Positions 17,927 through 27,046 are shown, numbered from the stretch's first letter. The stretch is 64,000 nucleotides of DNA from Paenibacillus lignilyticus (GCF_017942085.1 NZ_JAGKSP010000012.1:62001-126000); one strand, 5' to 3'. Notes: a model not told the origin generated them from the letters alone. Numbers and translations: made by a program.

Positions 17927-18883
17927 CTACATCCAATCATCAGGGAAGATCGGATTGGACCAAGCGACATTCCCTTCGAAGTCGACGCATTCGACGCGAA
18001 CGTATCGCATTCCGGCGTCCAGAAGGAACGCGCCTTCCGTTACCGCCGAAGCATCCCGATTGAACACCGTGCGGCCATTGAAGGGATGCGTTATAAATTT
18101 AATGAACTTGACTGGCGAGCATTCGATCTTCAAGAAGCCATCTTCCACTCGCATGTCGTGAATGGCAGGACCGTTCGAGGAGTAATAGCTGCCGGCTTTC
18201 AAGGCTTCTATGATTTCCCCTTGTCGCAAGCCATCAGCCTCAACCGATATCCATCCGCCGAAAAATTCCGAAATCGCGCTGTCCATCGGACCGCCGTGCG
18301 CATCATCTGCCGCGATTCCGAATACTTTGCGCCCATTGCTGAGCAAGTAATCCCAGTGCCTTAATCCATAACCAACCGCTTCATCGAGCTCGGATTGGTG
18401 ATTATAGATTTCGACGGCGAAATAATGCTGAAGCTGCAGCAGATCGTCAGGTTTATTGCGCGACCATGTCGGATGATTCATAATGACGAGATTTCCTTTT
18501 GCCCTCATCTCATCGATAAGCTCTTGAATGGTGTCCAGGCCGGTGTAATCCGGCTTCGGATGTTCTTCGTTATGCTCGAATTCTTGCGTTGAGCCAAGCG
18601 ACGGGTCGAGCAGGCCGTGGATATGATATTGCTGCCCCGTCTCTCTCCAGCTCATCTCGCAGGCCATTTCGTAACCGCTCAGCATCAAGAAGCGCTCATC
18701 GTCGTAGGCTTCCGATTTCCAGTAAATCTCGTGATCGCTCAGGCACATGAAGTCGTACCCCTTCTCGCGGTAGGCCTTGATCACCGTTTCCGGCTCGTAT
18801 TGTCCGTCGCTTCTCGTTGAATGCGCATGAAGATTGCCTTTGTACTTGCGTTTGCTTCTATTTAGGAAACTCATGAATTTCAT
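17927..18883 (-). CDS. PHP-domain metallohydrolase (CehA/McbA-like), paralogue 1
   Basis: 318 residues from ATG at 18883, 6 bases behind GGAGG. The start overlaps the stop of the upstream paralogue (ATGA), indicating coupled translation. PHP metal motifs are visible: NLHAHSTRSDG near 20-30 (HxH), CLSDHEIY near 55 (DH), NHPTW near 155, and IAADDAHGG near 225 (DxH). PHP proteins are metal-dependent phosphoesterases or related hydrolases. It has no signal peptide. The close similarity to the upstream gene suggests tandem duplication. The substrate is probably that of the adjoining importer; this is inference. Confidence 0.88.
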   Translation of the reverse strand: MKFMSFLNRSKRKYKGNLHAHSTRSDGQYEPETVIKAYREKGYDFMCLSDHEIYWKSEAYDDERFLMLSGYEMACEMSWRETGQQYHIHGLLDPSLGSTQEFEHNEEHPKPDYTGLDTIQELIDEMRAKGNLVIMNHPTWSRNKPDDLLQLQHYFAVEIYNHQSELDEAVGYGLRHWDYLLSNGRKVFGIAADDAHGGPMDSAISEFFGGWISVEADGLRQGEIIEALKAGSYYSSNGPAIHDMRVEDGFLKIECSPVKFIKFITHPFNGRTVFNRDASAVTEGAFLLDAGMRYVRVECVDFEGNVAWSNPIFPDDWM

Positions 18884-19845
18884 AGCAGATCCTCCACGAA
18901 AATCGGATTCGTCCAAGCTACATTACCCTCGAAGTCAACGCATTCCACGCGGATATAGGTCATGTCCTCTTCAATTTCCATCATCGCTTGCGTAAGCGGT
19001 TCGCCGGACATAAAGTTGCCGAAGAATGGCCCGCGTTGCGGGAATGCTTTGAACATAATGAACTTGCATGGGGAGCATTCAATCTTCAGCCTGCCGTTCT
19101 CCACCCGCAGATCGTACACTTCCGGCCCTGAGCTGGAGTAGAATTGCCCCTGCTTTAGGCTGCGAATGACATCCGAATGCGTAAGCGAGTCCGCTTGCAC
19201 TTGAACCCATCCCCCTCCGTATTCGGGTATTTTCCAATTCGGGTCGTGACTGTGGGAATCGTCTGCTGCAATGCCATACACGCGTTTGCCGTTCTGCAGC
19301 GCATGGTCCCAATAGGCCGCACCGTATGAGCTGGCAGTCGACCATTCCGTAGCATGATTGTAGATTTCGACGGCGAAGAACCCATCGTATTTCACCATGT
19401 CCTCGAACCTCGTCAAATGCCACTCCGGATGGTTGAACACGACTAGATTGCCATGGGAGCGCAGCTCATCGATCAACAGCTGGGGCGAATGGTCGCCAAC
19501 CCATGGTACGGGCGTTGGGAAAGCATGCAGATGCTCGTAGCGCGGTTGTTCCGGTTCAACGGTCGGATCGTCCAGTACACCAAAGTGGTAGCCCGGGTTC
19601 TTGGCCGGTACCGGGTTCAGCTCGCCGCGCTCCGTTCCCGGAATCGTAATGAAATCGGAGGTGTTGAACGCCTCGGTACGCGTATAGATATCATGATCGC
19701 TGAGAGAAATGAAATGATAGCCTTTCTCCTTGAAAGCTCGAACGACATCCGCGGCAGGCAACCGGCCGTCCGACCAGGTGGTGTGAAGGTGTAGGTTTCC
19801 TTTGTAGTTCGGTTTATTGCGGTCTAGCAAGATGATATTGTTCAT
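18880..19845 (-). CDS. PHP-domain metallohydrolase (CehA/McbA-like), paralogue 2
   Basis: 321 residues from MNNIIL (GGAGGCAGG 5 bases upstream); the frame extends 29 codons further without a ribosome site. PHP metal residues: NLHLHTTWSDG near 17-27, SLSDHDIY near 52, FNHPEWH near 160, and IAADDSHSHD near 225. Both paralogues end with the same kind of segment (YIRVECVDFEGNVAWTNPIF here). It is the first gene of the PHP-PHP-MATE-PLP operon. The long gap in front contains a candidate promoter and AACAAAC-rich operator-like repeats. Confidence 0.88.
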   Translation of the reverse strand: MNNIILLDRNKPNYKGNLHLHTTWSDGRLPAADVVRAFKEKGYHFISLSDHDIYTRTEAFNTSDFITIPGTERGELNPVPAKNPGYHFGVLDDPTVEPEQPRYEHLHAFPTPVPWVGDHSPQLLIDELRSHGNLVVFNHPEWHLTRFEDMVKYDGFFAVEIYNHATEWSTASSYGAAYWDHALQNGKRVYGIAADDSHSHDPNWKIPEYGGGWVQVQADSLTHSDVIRSLKQGQFYSSSGPEVYDLRVENGRLKIECSPCKFIMFKAFPQRGPFFGNFMSGEPLTQAMMEIEEDMTYIRVECVDFEGNVAWTNPIFVEDLL

Positions 19846-19913
19846 GTCCTGCCTCCATTTTGTTTGTTGTTGTTTTGTTAATTGTTTTATGTGGTTTATA
19901 ACTAGGATACATC

Positions 19914-19932
19914 GATAAACTGTGCGGTTCAA
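19914..19932 (-). promoter_or_regulatory. Candidate promoter of the PHP operon
   Basis: On the minus strand a TTGAAC -35 (19927-19932) is separated by about 7-8 bases less than ideal if the TATCCT starts at 19919; counting through CGCACAGTTTATCGATG gives a -10 TATCCT near 19909-19919. The spacing cannot be fixed with certainty by eye. TTTGTTTTCGTTTGTT (19971-19987 region), a DeoR-type operator-like direct repeat, lies about 45 bp upstream, and AACAAAACAACAACAAAC lies downstream near the ribosome site. Confidence 0.3.
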
Positions 19933-20035
19933 TCGATTCCGGTAAAATTAACACGGAGTTAATACTCTTTAACAAACGAAAACAAACATCAAACCACATC
20001 GACTCCATATTCAATTCAAGCAAGCCGAATACAAA

Positions 20036-20083
20036 AAAAACAGCCGCCCCGACAACTTGATGTCAGAGCGGCTGTTTCTTTTC
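20036..20083 (-). terminator. Terminator of the Opp operon
   Basis: ACAGCCGC/GCGGCTGT stem with an internal secondary helix (GACA..TGTC), followed on the minus strand by a T run; 20 bp past the oppF-like stop. Confidence 0.85.
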
Positions 20084-20102
20084 TTACTTAGTCCTTATTC
20101 CG

Positions 20103-21077
20103 TTATACGAGATGGCAAGCTACGCTGTGATCGTTCCCGACATTTCTGAACAGCGGCACTTCCTCGCGGCAACGGGCTACCGCAAAGGGACAGCGAGTAT
20201 GAAACTTGCATCCGGCCGGTGGATCCGCCGGATTCGGCAGTTCCCCGCTCAGCACGATTCGCTCGCGCTTCAGTTTCGGAATCGGGATCGGCACGGCAGA
20301 GAGCAAAGCCTTCGTGTACGGATGCAGCGGATTGCGGAACAGCTCGTCGCGAGAAGCGGTCTCCATCATCGAGCCAAGATACATGACGCCGATATGGGAG
20401 CATAAATGCTCGACGACACTTAGATCATGAGAAATGAATAAATACGTTAATCCCTGTGTGTCCTGCATCTTGCGAAATAAATTAATAATTTGTGCCTGAA
20501 TGGATACATCCAGTGCAGAGACCGGCTCGTCCGCAATGATCAGATCGGGATTCAAGACGAGGGCTCGAGCGATGCCGACGCGCTGGCGCTGACCGCCTGA
20601 GAATTCATGCGGAAACCGGTCGATGTGATACGACGACAATCCGCAAGCGGCCAGAACATCCATGACCCGGTCGCGTATCTCCTCCTTTGGCACGAGACCA
20701 TGGTCGAGCAGCGCCTCGCCAATCGCATCGCCGATACGAACGCGAGGGTTTAGCGAGCTGTACGGATCCTGGAAAATAAGCTGCATTTTCGGGCGAAGTC
20801 TGCGCAATTCCTCGGGAGGCAAGTTATAGAGCTCAACACCTTTGAACTTCACTTCACCGGCCGTTTTTTCCGTCAGTCGCAGGATCGTCCGCCCTACCGT
20901 GCTTTTCCCGCTTCCGGATTCTCCGACGAGACCGAAGGTTTCGCCCTGCTTAATCGAGAAGCTGATATCATCAACGGCCTTGACGTTGCCGACTGTACGG
21001 CTGAGCAGACCGGATTTGATCGGAAAATATTTCTTTAGCCCGTTCACCTCGAGCAGTGGTTGTTGTACCTCAGACAT
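20103..21077 (-). CDS. Opp/Dpp-type ABC importer ATPase (OppF-like)
   Basis: 324 residues from MSEVQQ (AGGAGG upstream); the start overlaps the OppD-like stop by 8 bases. Walker A GESGSGKST near 48, signature FSGGQRQRVGIARAL near 155, Walker B LIIADEPVSALD near 175. The C-terminal oligopeptide-transporter extension carries the Cys cluster (CKFHTRCPFAVARC) that in some relatives binds an Fe-S cluster. Confidence 0.92.
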   Translation of the reverse strand: MSEVQQPLLEVNGLKKYFPIKSGLLSRTVGNVKAVDDISFSIKQGETFGLVGESGSGKSTVGRTILRLTEKTAGEVKFKGVELYNLPPEELRRLRPKMQLIFQDPYSSLNPRVRIGDAIGEALLDHGLVPKEEIRDRVMDVLAACGLSSYHIDRFPHEFSGGQRQRVGIARALVLNPDLIIADEPVSALDVSIQAQIINLFRKMQDTQGLTYLFISHDLSVVEHLCSHIGVMYLGSMMETASRDELFRNPLHPYTKALLSAVPIPIPKLKRERIVLSGELPNPADPPAGCKFHTRCPFAVARCREEVPLFRNVGNDHSVACHLV

Positions 21078-22053
21078 ACGCGATCGCCTCCTCATACAAC
21101 CAGCATGCGACCTTTTGCCCATTTCCGACTTCCTTCAATTCGGGCTGCTTTGTTCTGCAAATGTCCATGCAATGCGCGCACCGGTCATGAAAGTAGCAGG
21201 ATGGGACGAGCTCCAGCGGATTCGGAACCTGCCCCGGAATGGAATACAGCTCTTCTTGGCGCTGGTTGATAATGGGCTTGGATTTCAGCAAGCCTTGCGT
21301 GTACGGGTGTTTCGGACTTTCGAACAAGGCGACAACTTCGCCTTCCTCTACGACTTTCCCCGCATACATGACCACGACATAATCCGCCATCTCCGCCACG
21401 ACGCCAAGATCATGCGTAATGAGCAATATGGACATGTTGGATTCGTCCTTGAATCTGCGCAGCATATCGAGAATTTGCGCTTGAATCGTAACGTCAAGCG
21501 CAGTCGTCGGTTCATCGGCGATAAGCAGCTTCGGACCGCATGAGATCGCGATGGCGATCATGATTCGCTGCAGCATGCCGCCGCTTAGCTCATGCGGATA
21601 CGAGTCCGCAATTTGCTCCGCGCGCGCAATGCCTACTTCGCCGATGAGCTCAATTGCCCGCTTCCGCGCGGCTTTCCTGCTGAGCTTTAGATGCTCCATC
21701 AACGGCTCCATTAGCTGCTCCCCGATTCGGAGCACAGGGTTGAGCGAGGTCATCGGTTCTTGGAAAATCATTGCGATTTCATTGCCCCGAACGGTACGGA
21801 GCTCATTGCGGCTCAGTGTAAGCAAGTTTTCGCCTTGAAATGAAATACTTCCGCCGACCACCTGACCTGCCGGTGCTTCGACCAATCCCATCACCGACAT
21901 CGCGGTGATGCTCTTCCCGCTGCCTGATTCCCCGACGATACAGACGATCTCGCCTTGGCGAACCTGTAAGCTGACGTCATCTACTGCTCGAACGACACCT
22001 TCCTCGGTTTTGAAAATCGTGCTTAAGCGCTCTATATCAAGTACGTTATCCAT
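21070..22053 (-). CDS. Opp/Dpp-type ABC importer ATPase (OppD-like)
   Basis: About 327 residues from ATG 22053 (AGGTAGG upstream; a GTG 4 codons earlier is too close to it). Walker A GESGSGKSIT near 40, signature LSGGMLQRIMIAIAI near 156, Walker B LLIADEPTTALD near 178, and the C-terminal Cys cluster CYFHDRCAHCMDIC near 287-299. It pairs with the OppF-like ATPase as a heterodimer. Confidence 0.92.
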   Translation of the reverse strand: MDNVLDIERLSTIFKTEEGVVRAVDDVSLQVRQGEIVCIVGESGSGKSITAMSVMGLVEAPAGQVVGGSISFQGENLLTLSRNELRTVRGNEIAMIFQEPMTSLNPVLRIGEQLMEPLMEHLKLSRKAARKRAIELIGEVGIARAEQIADSYPHELSGGMLQRIMIAIAISCGPKLLIADEPTTALDVTIQAQILDMLRRFKDESNMSILLITHDLGVVAEMADYVVVMYAGKVVEEGEVVALFESPKHPYTQGLLKSKPIINQRQEELYSIPGQVPNPLELVPSCYFHDRCAHCMDICRTKQPELKEVGNGQKVACWLYEEAIAYV

Positions 22054-22065
22054 GCTCACGTACAC

Positions 22066-22995
22066 CTACCTTTTCTGCTTAGGATCCAAGACGTCCCTCA
22101 ATCCATCCCCGAAGATATTAATCGCGATGACAGTCGCGAATATCGAGAAACCGGGCGGAATCCAAAGCCACGGATGGTCTTGAAAGTCGATCATATTGTT
22201 AGCGGCATCGATCATATTGCCCCATGTTGGTGTTGGCGCCATGACCCCGAGTCCGAAATAACTTAGGACGGATTCGTATAAAATCGCCCCGCCGATGTTT
22301 AATGTGGCAATGACGATGAGCAGCGGTACCAAGTTCGGTAACAAGTGATTGAATAGCTTCCTTCGGTCGCGAAGACCGAGGACGACGGTTGCTTGCATAT
22401 ATTCTCGTTCACGCAGGCTAAGCATCTGACCTCGAACCATCCTGGCAAGCCCGGGCCAGCCGACAATACTTAGCATCAGCATGACGATATACATGCGATA
22501 GTCCGTCGGTATTTTCCATTCTGACAGCAGTGCACCTAAGATGAACAGGAGCGGCAGGCTTGGAATCGTCAGCAGCAAATCTGCCAGACGCATGATGATT
22601 TGATCGACGATCCCCCGATAATAGCCGGCAATCACCCCAAGCAGCGAGCCAACGAAAACCGACAGTACCATCGAAGCCAAGCCGACGGTCAATGAAATTC
22701 GTCCCGCTTGCAGTGCGCGGGTCAGTACGTCGCGCCCCAGCGCGTCCGTGCCCAGCCAGTGCTTGAGACTCGGAGCTTTATTCATAAAGGCCATATTGAT
22801 TTTGTTATCCGTGTACGGCGAGAACAACGGACCGATGAAGCATGCCGCGAACATGAACGCCACGACAACAAAACCAAACACAGCCAGCTTGTTCTTGAGC
22901 AGTCGCCTTAAAGATTGTCTCCATAGCGACGTATATACTGGTTTAGGTTTAGGGGCCGACAAAACTGCTGTCCCCTCACTATGAGTCGTTGACAT
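22066..22995 (-). CDS. Opp/Dpp-type permease (OppC-like)
   Basis: 309 residues from MSTTHS (AGGAGG upstream). The N-terminal OppC_N segment (LWRQSLRRLLKNKLAVFGFVVV) is followed by six membrane helices in total. The coupling motif is REREYMQATVVLGLRDRRKLFNHLLPN near 205. It starts 13 bp after the OppB-like stop. Confidence 0.92.
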   Translation of the reverse strand: MSTTHSEGTAVLSAPKPKPVYTSLWRQSLRRLLKNKLAVFGFVVVAFMFAACFIGPLFSPYTDNKINMAFMNKAPSLKHWLGTDALGRDVLTRALQAGRISLTVGLASMVLSVFVGSLLGVIAGYYRGIVDQIIMRLADLLLTIPSLPLLFILGALLSEWKIPTDYRMYIVMLMLSIVGWPGLARMVRGQMLSLREREYMQATVVLGLRDRRKLFNHLLPNLVPLLIVIATLNIGGAILYESVLSYFGLGVMAPTPTWGNMIDAANNMIDFQDHPWLWIPPGFSIFATVIAINIFGDGLRDVLDPKQKR

Positions 22996-23008
22996 CCGAT
23001 TGGACCTC

Positions 23009-23962
23009 CTACAGCCTGACCCGCGGGTCGGCGACATGGTACAGAATGTCCGAGACCAACGTGCCGATGACGGTCAAAATAGCAATAAACAAAGTGAATC
23101 CCATGAGCAGCGGATAATCCCGCAAGCCGAAGGATTGCATATAAAGCTGCCCGATCCCCGGCCAGTTGAAAATTTTCTCGATAATCAACGAACCCCCGAA
23201 CAGCGCGGGAAGCTCAAAGCCGACCAGCGTGATGGCGGGCAGCAGCGCGTTGCGCAGCGCATGCGTGAACAACACCTTACGTTCTTTTAACCCTTTCGCG
23301 CGGGCCGTACGGATATAATCCTGTTTAATAACGTCAATCATATTACTGCGGAAGTAGCGCGTCAGAGAACCGACTCCGAGCAGCGTCATGACCATGACCG
23401 GAAGAATCATATGGTGTACGACTTCTTTGACATAGGCCAGCCCCGTTGCATTGCTGCCCGTCGTCATCATGCCGCCCGGAGGCAGCCACTTCCAATCGAC
23501 GGCCAGAATCTTGATCAGGAAGAGACCGATGAAGAACGAAGGTATGGACATCGCGGCGAACAGTGCCACCATTACGAACGTATCGAACCATGAATACTGC
23601 TTGTACGCGGCGATTACGCCGACGACGACCGCGATCAGCCAAGTCAGAAACGTGGAAACGGCCGCAAGCAGGAATGAATTCCAAATATATTGGTTAAACA
23701 AAGTGAGAACCGGTTTTTGCTGTGACAACGAATAACCGAAATTGCCGTGGAACGCATTCTTCATCCAGATCGCATATCGCTCGATCACAGGCTTATTCAG
23801 CCCATAGATCTCCCGAAGCTCTGCTTTGCGCTCTGGCGTCAGCTTGATATTTCCCGTGATGAAATCCCCAGGCGTCAACGCGTACAGACAAAATATCAAG
23901 AAGGAAGAAGCGAACAATATGACGATGATATATAGGATACGCTTCGTAATGTACGTGCTCAT
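23009..23962 (-). CDS. Opp/Dpp-type permease (OppB-like)
   Basis: 317 residues, ATG behind AAGGAGTCG. First helix at about 9-29 (YIIVILFASSFLIFCLYAL), then the periplasmic segment and five more helices. The coupling motif is QDYIRTARAKGLKERKVLF near 215. An unusual insertion of basic-aromatic residues around 160 (DWKWLPPGGMMT) is typical of OppB loops. Confidence 0.92.
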   Translation of the reverse strand: MSTYITKRILYIIVILFASSFLIFCLYALTPGDFITGNIKLTPERKAELREIYGLNKPVIERYAIWMKNAFHGNFGYSLSQQKPVLTLFNQYIWNSFLLAAVSTFLTWLIAVVVGVIAAYKQYSWFDTFVMVALFAAMSIPSFFIGLFLIKILAVDWKWLPPGGMMTTGSNATGLAYVKEVVHHMILPVMVMTLLGVGSLTRYFRSNMIDVIKQDYIRTARAKGLKERKVLFTHALRNALLPAITLVGFELPALFGGSLIIEKIFNWPGIGQLYMQSFGLRDYPLLMGFTLFIAILTVIGTLVSDILYHVADPRVRL

Positions 23963-23980
23963 AATCGACTCCTTAACCTG

Positions 23981-24018
23981 CTATTCCCTGCCCGGGATAA
24001 CCCGAACAGGGAATAGCA
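23981..24018 (-). terminator. Intercistronic hairpin between oppA-like and oppB-like genes
   Basis: A perfect 11-bp stem (GCTATTCCCTG/CAGGGAATAGC) with further inner pairing (CCCGGG..CCCGAA). No T run follows. It probably stabilises the binding-protein mRNA and lowers permease transcription. Confidence 0.65.
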
Positions 24019-24031
24019 TTCGTTTGTATCG

Positions 24032-25768
24032 TTATTGGCTCAGCGTCCAATTCGGCAAGCTTGGGGCAAGACCGTTGAACGGGCTGACGCTTAGATTCTG
24101 AATCCGTCCGTTATAGGCGTACACGCTCTTCTTATAATTTGTGAAAATGATCGGCAGCTGATCGTTCAGCAGCTTGTAAATATCCTTGTACACGGCTTTG
24201 CGCTCTTCAATATTCGAAGTTGCCAAACCTTTCGCATACAATTCCTTGAAGGTTGCATCATCGTAGCCTGCAATTTCGCCATCAACGAATTGCAGCAAGC
24301 CATCCGACGGATCGGTCAAGAGCGACGTCGAGAAGGAAGCCATGTCATAATCGCCGCCTTCCACCTTGGATACAAGCGCGTTGAAATCCGCGAATACTTC
24401 AGGCTCGAATTTGATGCCCAGCGCTTCGAAATCTTCTTTGGCTACAGCGATAAAGACATCCGTTTCCGGTTTTTTGTAGCCCAGGTAATGAATCGTCAGC
24501 TTCTTGCCGTCTTTCTCGCGAATGCCGTCTGCTCCTGCTTTCCAGCCCGCTTGATCCAAGAGCTCCTTCGCTTTCTCCGGCTCGAACTTATACGGATTGA
24601 TGCCTTCCTCCGTATATGACCATGAGATCGGAGAAGAAGGAATGTTCGCTACTTGGCCCGCACCCTGCGCCGCATCCACATAAATACTTTGACGGTCCAA
24701 GCCGTAGGTGAGCGCTTGACGGACCAGCTTATCCTGCAGTGCCGGATGCTTCAGGTTCAATTGAAGATAGCCATACGTGCTTGGCGTATAGGGCAGAATA
24801 TTGACGAAGCCAAGCGCTTTCAGCTTATCGATATTTTCCTTTGTAGCCGTGAACGACGCATAATCGACCTCGCCTGTTTCCAGGTACTGCCATGTATCGC
24901 CCTGTGCTGTTTTGTATATGAAATGCTCTGTTTTCGGTTTGCCGTCGAAATAATTCTCGTTCGCGATCATGCGGACTTCCTGGCCCGGAATGAATTTCTC
25001 CAGCTTATAGGGTCCGGTGCCCAGCGGACTGCCGCTTAACTTCTTCATGTAATCCAATTGACCTTGTTTGTAGTCCTTGCCGTAATACGCCTTGGACAGC
25101 ACGTCTGATCCGAGCAGGGTCAACGCACTGGCATTCGGCTTCTCGAGCACGACGGATATCGTCTGCGGGTCGATGACCTTGATCCCCGATATACTGTTCG
25201 CCGTACCTGCTTTATAGGCGTCGCCGCCTTGGACATGCAGCGTGTTGACCATGGAGTCGCCGTCGTACGACTTGTCGTACAGAATCGTCCACGTAAAGGC
25301 GACGTCTTCAGCCGTAAGCGGCGAACCGTCACTGAATTTCAAATCCTTGCGAAGATGGTACGTATAAGTCAAGTTGTCCGCGGATACTTCCCATTTTTCG
25401 GCTAAGCCGGGAATCGGAAGTCCTTTGTCGTCGACTTTGACTAGCGGCGTGTAAAGCAACGACGAGACGTTGCCGTCATATCCGCTTTGTTGGAAGTACG
25501 GAGTGAACGCGCCGCTTGGATCGGTTAAGCCTACGATGATCGTATCCGTGCGCTGCTTGGCGATGTCCGGAAGTTTAGACATGTCTGACGCTGTGAAGAG
25601 GCCGGAAGCATCCTCTGCCGGAGCGGTTGTGTTCGCTGCATTGTTCGTTGCAGGCTGATTCACTTCCGTCTGGTTGGCAGCCCCCGTGGTATTATTATTG
25701 CCGCAAGCAGATAACAAGATGGCGCTCGCAAGTATGGCTGTTGATAAGGTTGCAATTTTTCTCTTCAT
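24032..25768 (-). CDS. Family 5 extracellular solute-binding lipoprotein (OppA/DppA-like)
   Basis: 578 residues. The lipoprotein signal ends LASAILLSACGN with lipid Cys near 22; an Asn/Thr/Ala-rich linker runs to about 60. The mature SBP_bac_5 fold shows the family motif region YTYHLRKDLKFSDGSPLTAEDV near 135-155. TAGGAGGG lies before the ATG. It is the first gene of a five-gene importer operon for oligopeptides or another large solute (nickel chelates, glycosides and 2-aminoethylphosphonate-like ligands are also known for the family). The ligand is not deducible here. Confidence 0.9.
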   Translation of the reverse strand: MKRKIATLSTAILASAILLSACGNNNTTGAANQTEVNQPATNNAANTTAPAEDASGLFTASDMSKLPDIAKQRTDTIIVGLTDPSGAFTPYFQQSGYDGNVSSLLYTPLVKVDDKGLPIPGLAEKWEVSADNLTYTYHLRKDLKFSDGSPLTAEDVAFTWTILYDKSYDGDSMVNTLHVQGGDAYKAGTANSISGIKVIDPQTISVVLEKPNASALTLLGSDVLSKAYYGKDYKQGQLDYMKKLSGSPLGTGPYKLEKFIPGQEVRMIANENYFDGKPKTEHFIYKTAQGDTWQYLETGEVDYASFTATKENIDKLKALGFVNILPYTPSTYGYLQLNLKHPALQDKLVRQALTYGLDRQSIYVDAAQGAGQVANIPSSPISWSYTEEGINPYKFEPEKAKELLDQAGWKAGADGIREKDGKKLTIHYLGYKKPETDVFIAVAKEDFEALGIKFEPEVFADFNALVSKVEGGDYDMASFSTSLLTDPSDGLLQFVDGEIAGYDDATFKELYAKGLATSNIEERKAVYKDIYKLLNDQLPIIFTNYKKSVYAYNGRIQNLSVSPFNGLAPSLPNWTLSQ

Positions 25769-25841
25769 GATACCCTCCTAGATTAGGCAGCTTTTGGCGC
25801 TTCTTTAATTCCGATAGAATTACTCGACTTTCTTCGTCCTT

Positions 25842-25870
25842 ATTATAGGGTCGAAATTCGGTTCTGTAAA
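25842..25870 (-). promoter_or_regulatory. Sigma-A promoter of the Opp-type operon
   Basis: On the minus strand TTTACA (25865-25870) and TATAAT (25842-25847) are 17 bp apart. The transcript start would be about 70 bases before the oppA-like ATG. Confidence 0.75.
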
Positions 25871-25886
25871 TAGAGAACTCTAAATT

Positions 25887-25917
25887 AATTCTTTATCTAA
25901 AGAATATATAAAGAATT
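25887..25917. promoter_or_regulatory. Nested palindromes upstream of the Opp promoter
   Basis: AATTCTTTAT and ATAAAGAATT form a perfect 10-bp inverted repeat with 11-bp spacing; inside it TTCTTTA/TAAAGAA (25889-25904) forms a second palindrome. They end about 17 bp upstream of the -35. A likely site for the winged-helix regulator encoded just upstream. Confidence 0.6.
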
Positions 25918-25957
25918 GATTCGAAAAACCCCCACGTTCGGATAGGCTGCAGCAAAC

Positions 25958-26002
25958 GAAAAACCGCTTCCCCACCGTGAAATCACGTGTGTGGAAGCGG
26001 TT
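25958..26002 (-). terminator. Terminator after the winged-helix regulator gene
   Basis: AACCGCTTCC/GGAAGCGGTT stem with inner CAC..GTG pairing, followed on the minus strand by TTTTTCG. Confidence 0.85.
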
Positions 26003-26027
26003 AACTTATAAAAGCTCTCTTCTATCC

Positions 26028-26936
26028 TCAGCCCTGCTCGATATACCCCAAGATTTTGCTATGAACCTGCTCCAAGGCGCTCGTTCTTAAGCTATAAGTA
26101 GTAAGCGTCTCCCCTTCGAAGTGCGCCGAAAGCATGCCGGCATATCGAAGCTTTGCAATATGATCATGGGTGATCCCCTTGGATAATTCCATATGGCGCA
26201 CGATTTCGATGAACGAGCGCGGCCCTTGATTGAGATATCTCAAAATCTTCAACCGGCTCTTCTCTGCTACGCTACGGATCATGCGATACTCATGCGGCGC
26301 CAGAAATTCTTCGTCCTCCGCATAAATTCGGGCTGCGTAATGGCAAATGGTAACTTTGCCAAAGCTGAAAATAACGTTGATCGGCTGAAAATGATACTGC
26401 GGCATAAGAATCAATTGTTCCAGTCCGTTGACCGGTGCGAACGACAGCCCGTTCGTCGTCTCATCGACGAAGGCAATCGGATCCGCCGACTGAAGCGCTT
26501 CCTTGCGTGCGCGCGCTTGCTCTTGAAGCCCTTCCAGAATAAAGGGATCGATATGTCGAAAATATTGATCATTCCACTGCTCGAACAGTTTGACGGTATG
26601 ATCGCGAAATTCCCCCATCTGATCCGGGAACTGGTTACCGTAAGCGGACATTAATTCATAAAGTTCTCCCGCCGTCATCCCTTTGAGCCACTCGACGAAA
26701 TCGACGACATTTTCTCCCGGGCATAAATGTACGAGTAAATACGTCAGCTTCCAGTCGCCGTCGATCTGAACACGATCCAGTACATCCGCTAATTCAGGCG
26801 TGATCATTTGGCGGACCTGTTTGGCCCAGGACGGAGTTAAATCGAGCTTTTTATGCGATTTACGGCAAACATAGGCATGCAAGCTGCCTATGATTTCGTA
26901 TAATGGTTTGAATCTCACGTCCAAGCTATATACCAT
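26028..26936 (-). CDS. Winged-helix (ArsR-like) regulator with large N-terminal domain
   Basis: 302 residues from ATG 26936 (AGAGGGG about 10 bases upstream). Residues 1-200 form an uncharacterised helical domain resembling DUF5937-type regions (RFKPLYEIIGSLHAYV at the start). The C-terminal ~80 residues are an ArsR/HTH_20-like winged helix (VAEKSRLKILRYLNQGPRSF..IVRHMELSKGITHDHIAKL). It sits upstream of, and in line with, the Opp operon and probably controls it through the nested AAAGAAT palindromes. Confidence 0.78.
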   Translation of the reverse strand: MVYSLDVRFKPLYEIIGSLHAYVCRKSHKKLDLTPSWAKQVRQMITPELADVLDRVQIDGDWKLTYLLVHLCPGENVVDFVEWLKGMTAGELYELMSAYGNQFPDQMGEFRDHTVKLFEQWNDQYFRHIDPFILEGLQEQARARKEALQSADPIAFVDETTNGLSFAPVNGLEQLILMPQYHFQPINVIFSFGKVTICHYAARIYAEDEEFLAPHEYRMIRSVAEKSRLKILRYLNQGPRSFIEIVRHMELSKGITHDHIAKLRYAGMLSAHFEGETLTTYSLRTSALEQVHSKILGYIEQG

Positions 26937-27018
26937 AACGTAACGCCCCTCTCTGCCTATCATTATAGCAACTCAACTTCGCTGAGCACCACTTCGAATT
27001 TTTCGGGTTCCCCCTCAC

Positions 27019-27046
27019 AAAAAAATAACCTTCCTGGCTAGGAAGG
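27019..27046 (-). terminator. Terminator after the MFS / aminopeptidase unit
   Basis: CCTTCCT/AGGAAGG stem, 4-base loop, followed on the minus strand by TTATTTTTTTG. Confidence 0.8.
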
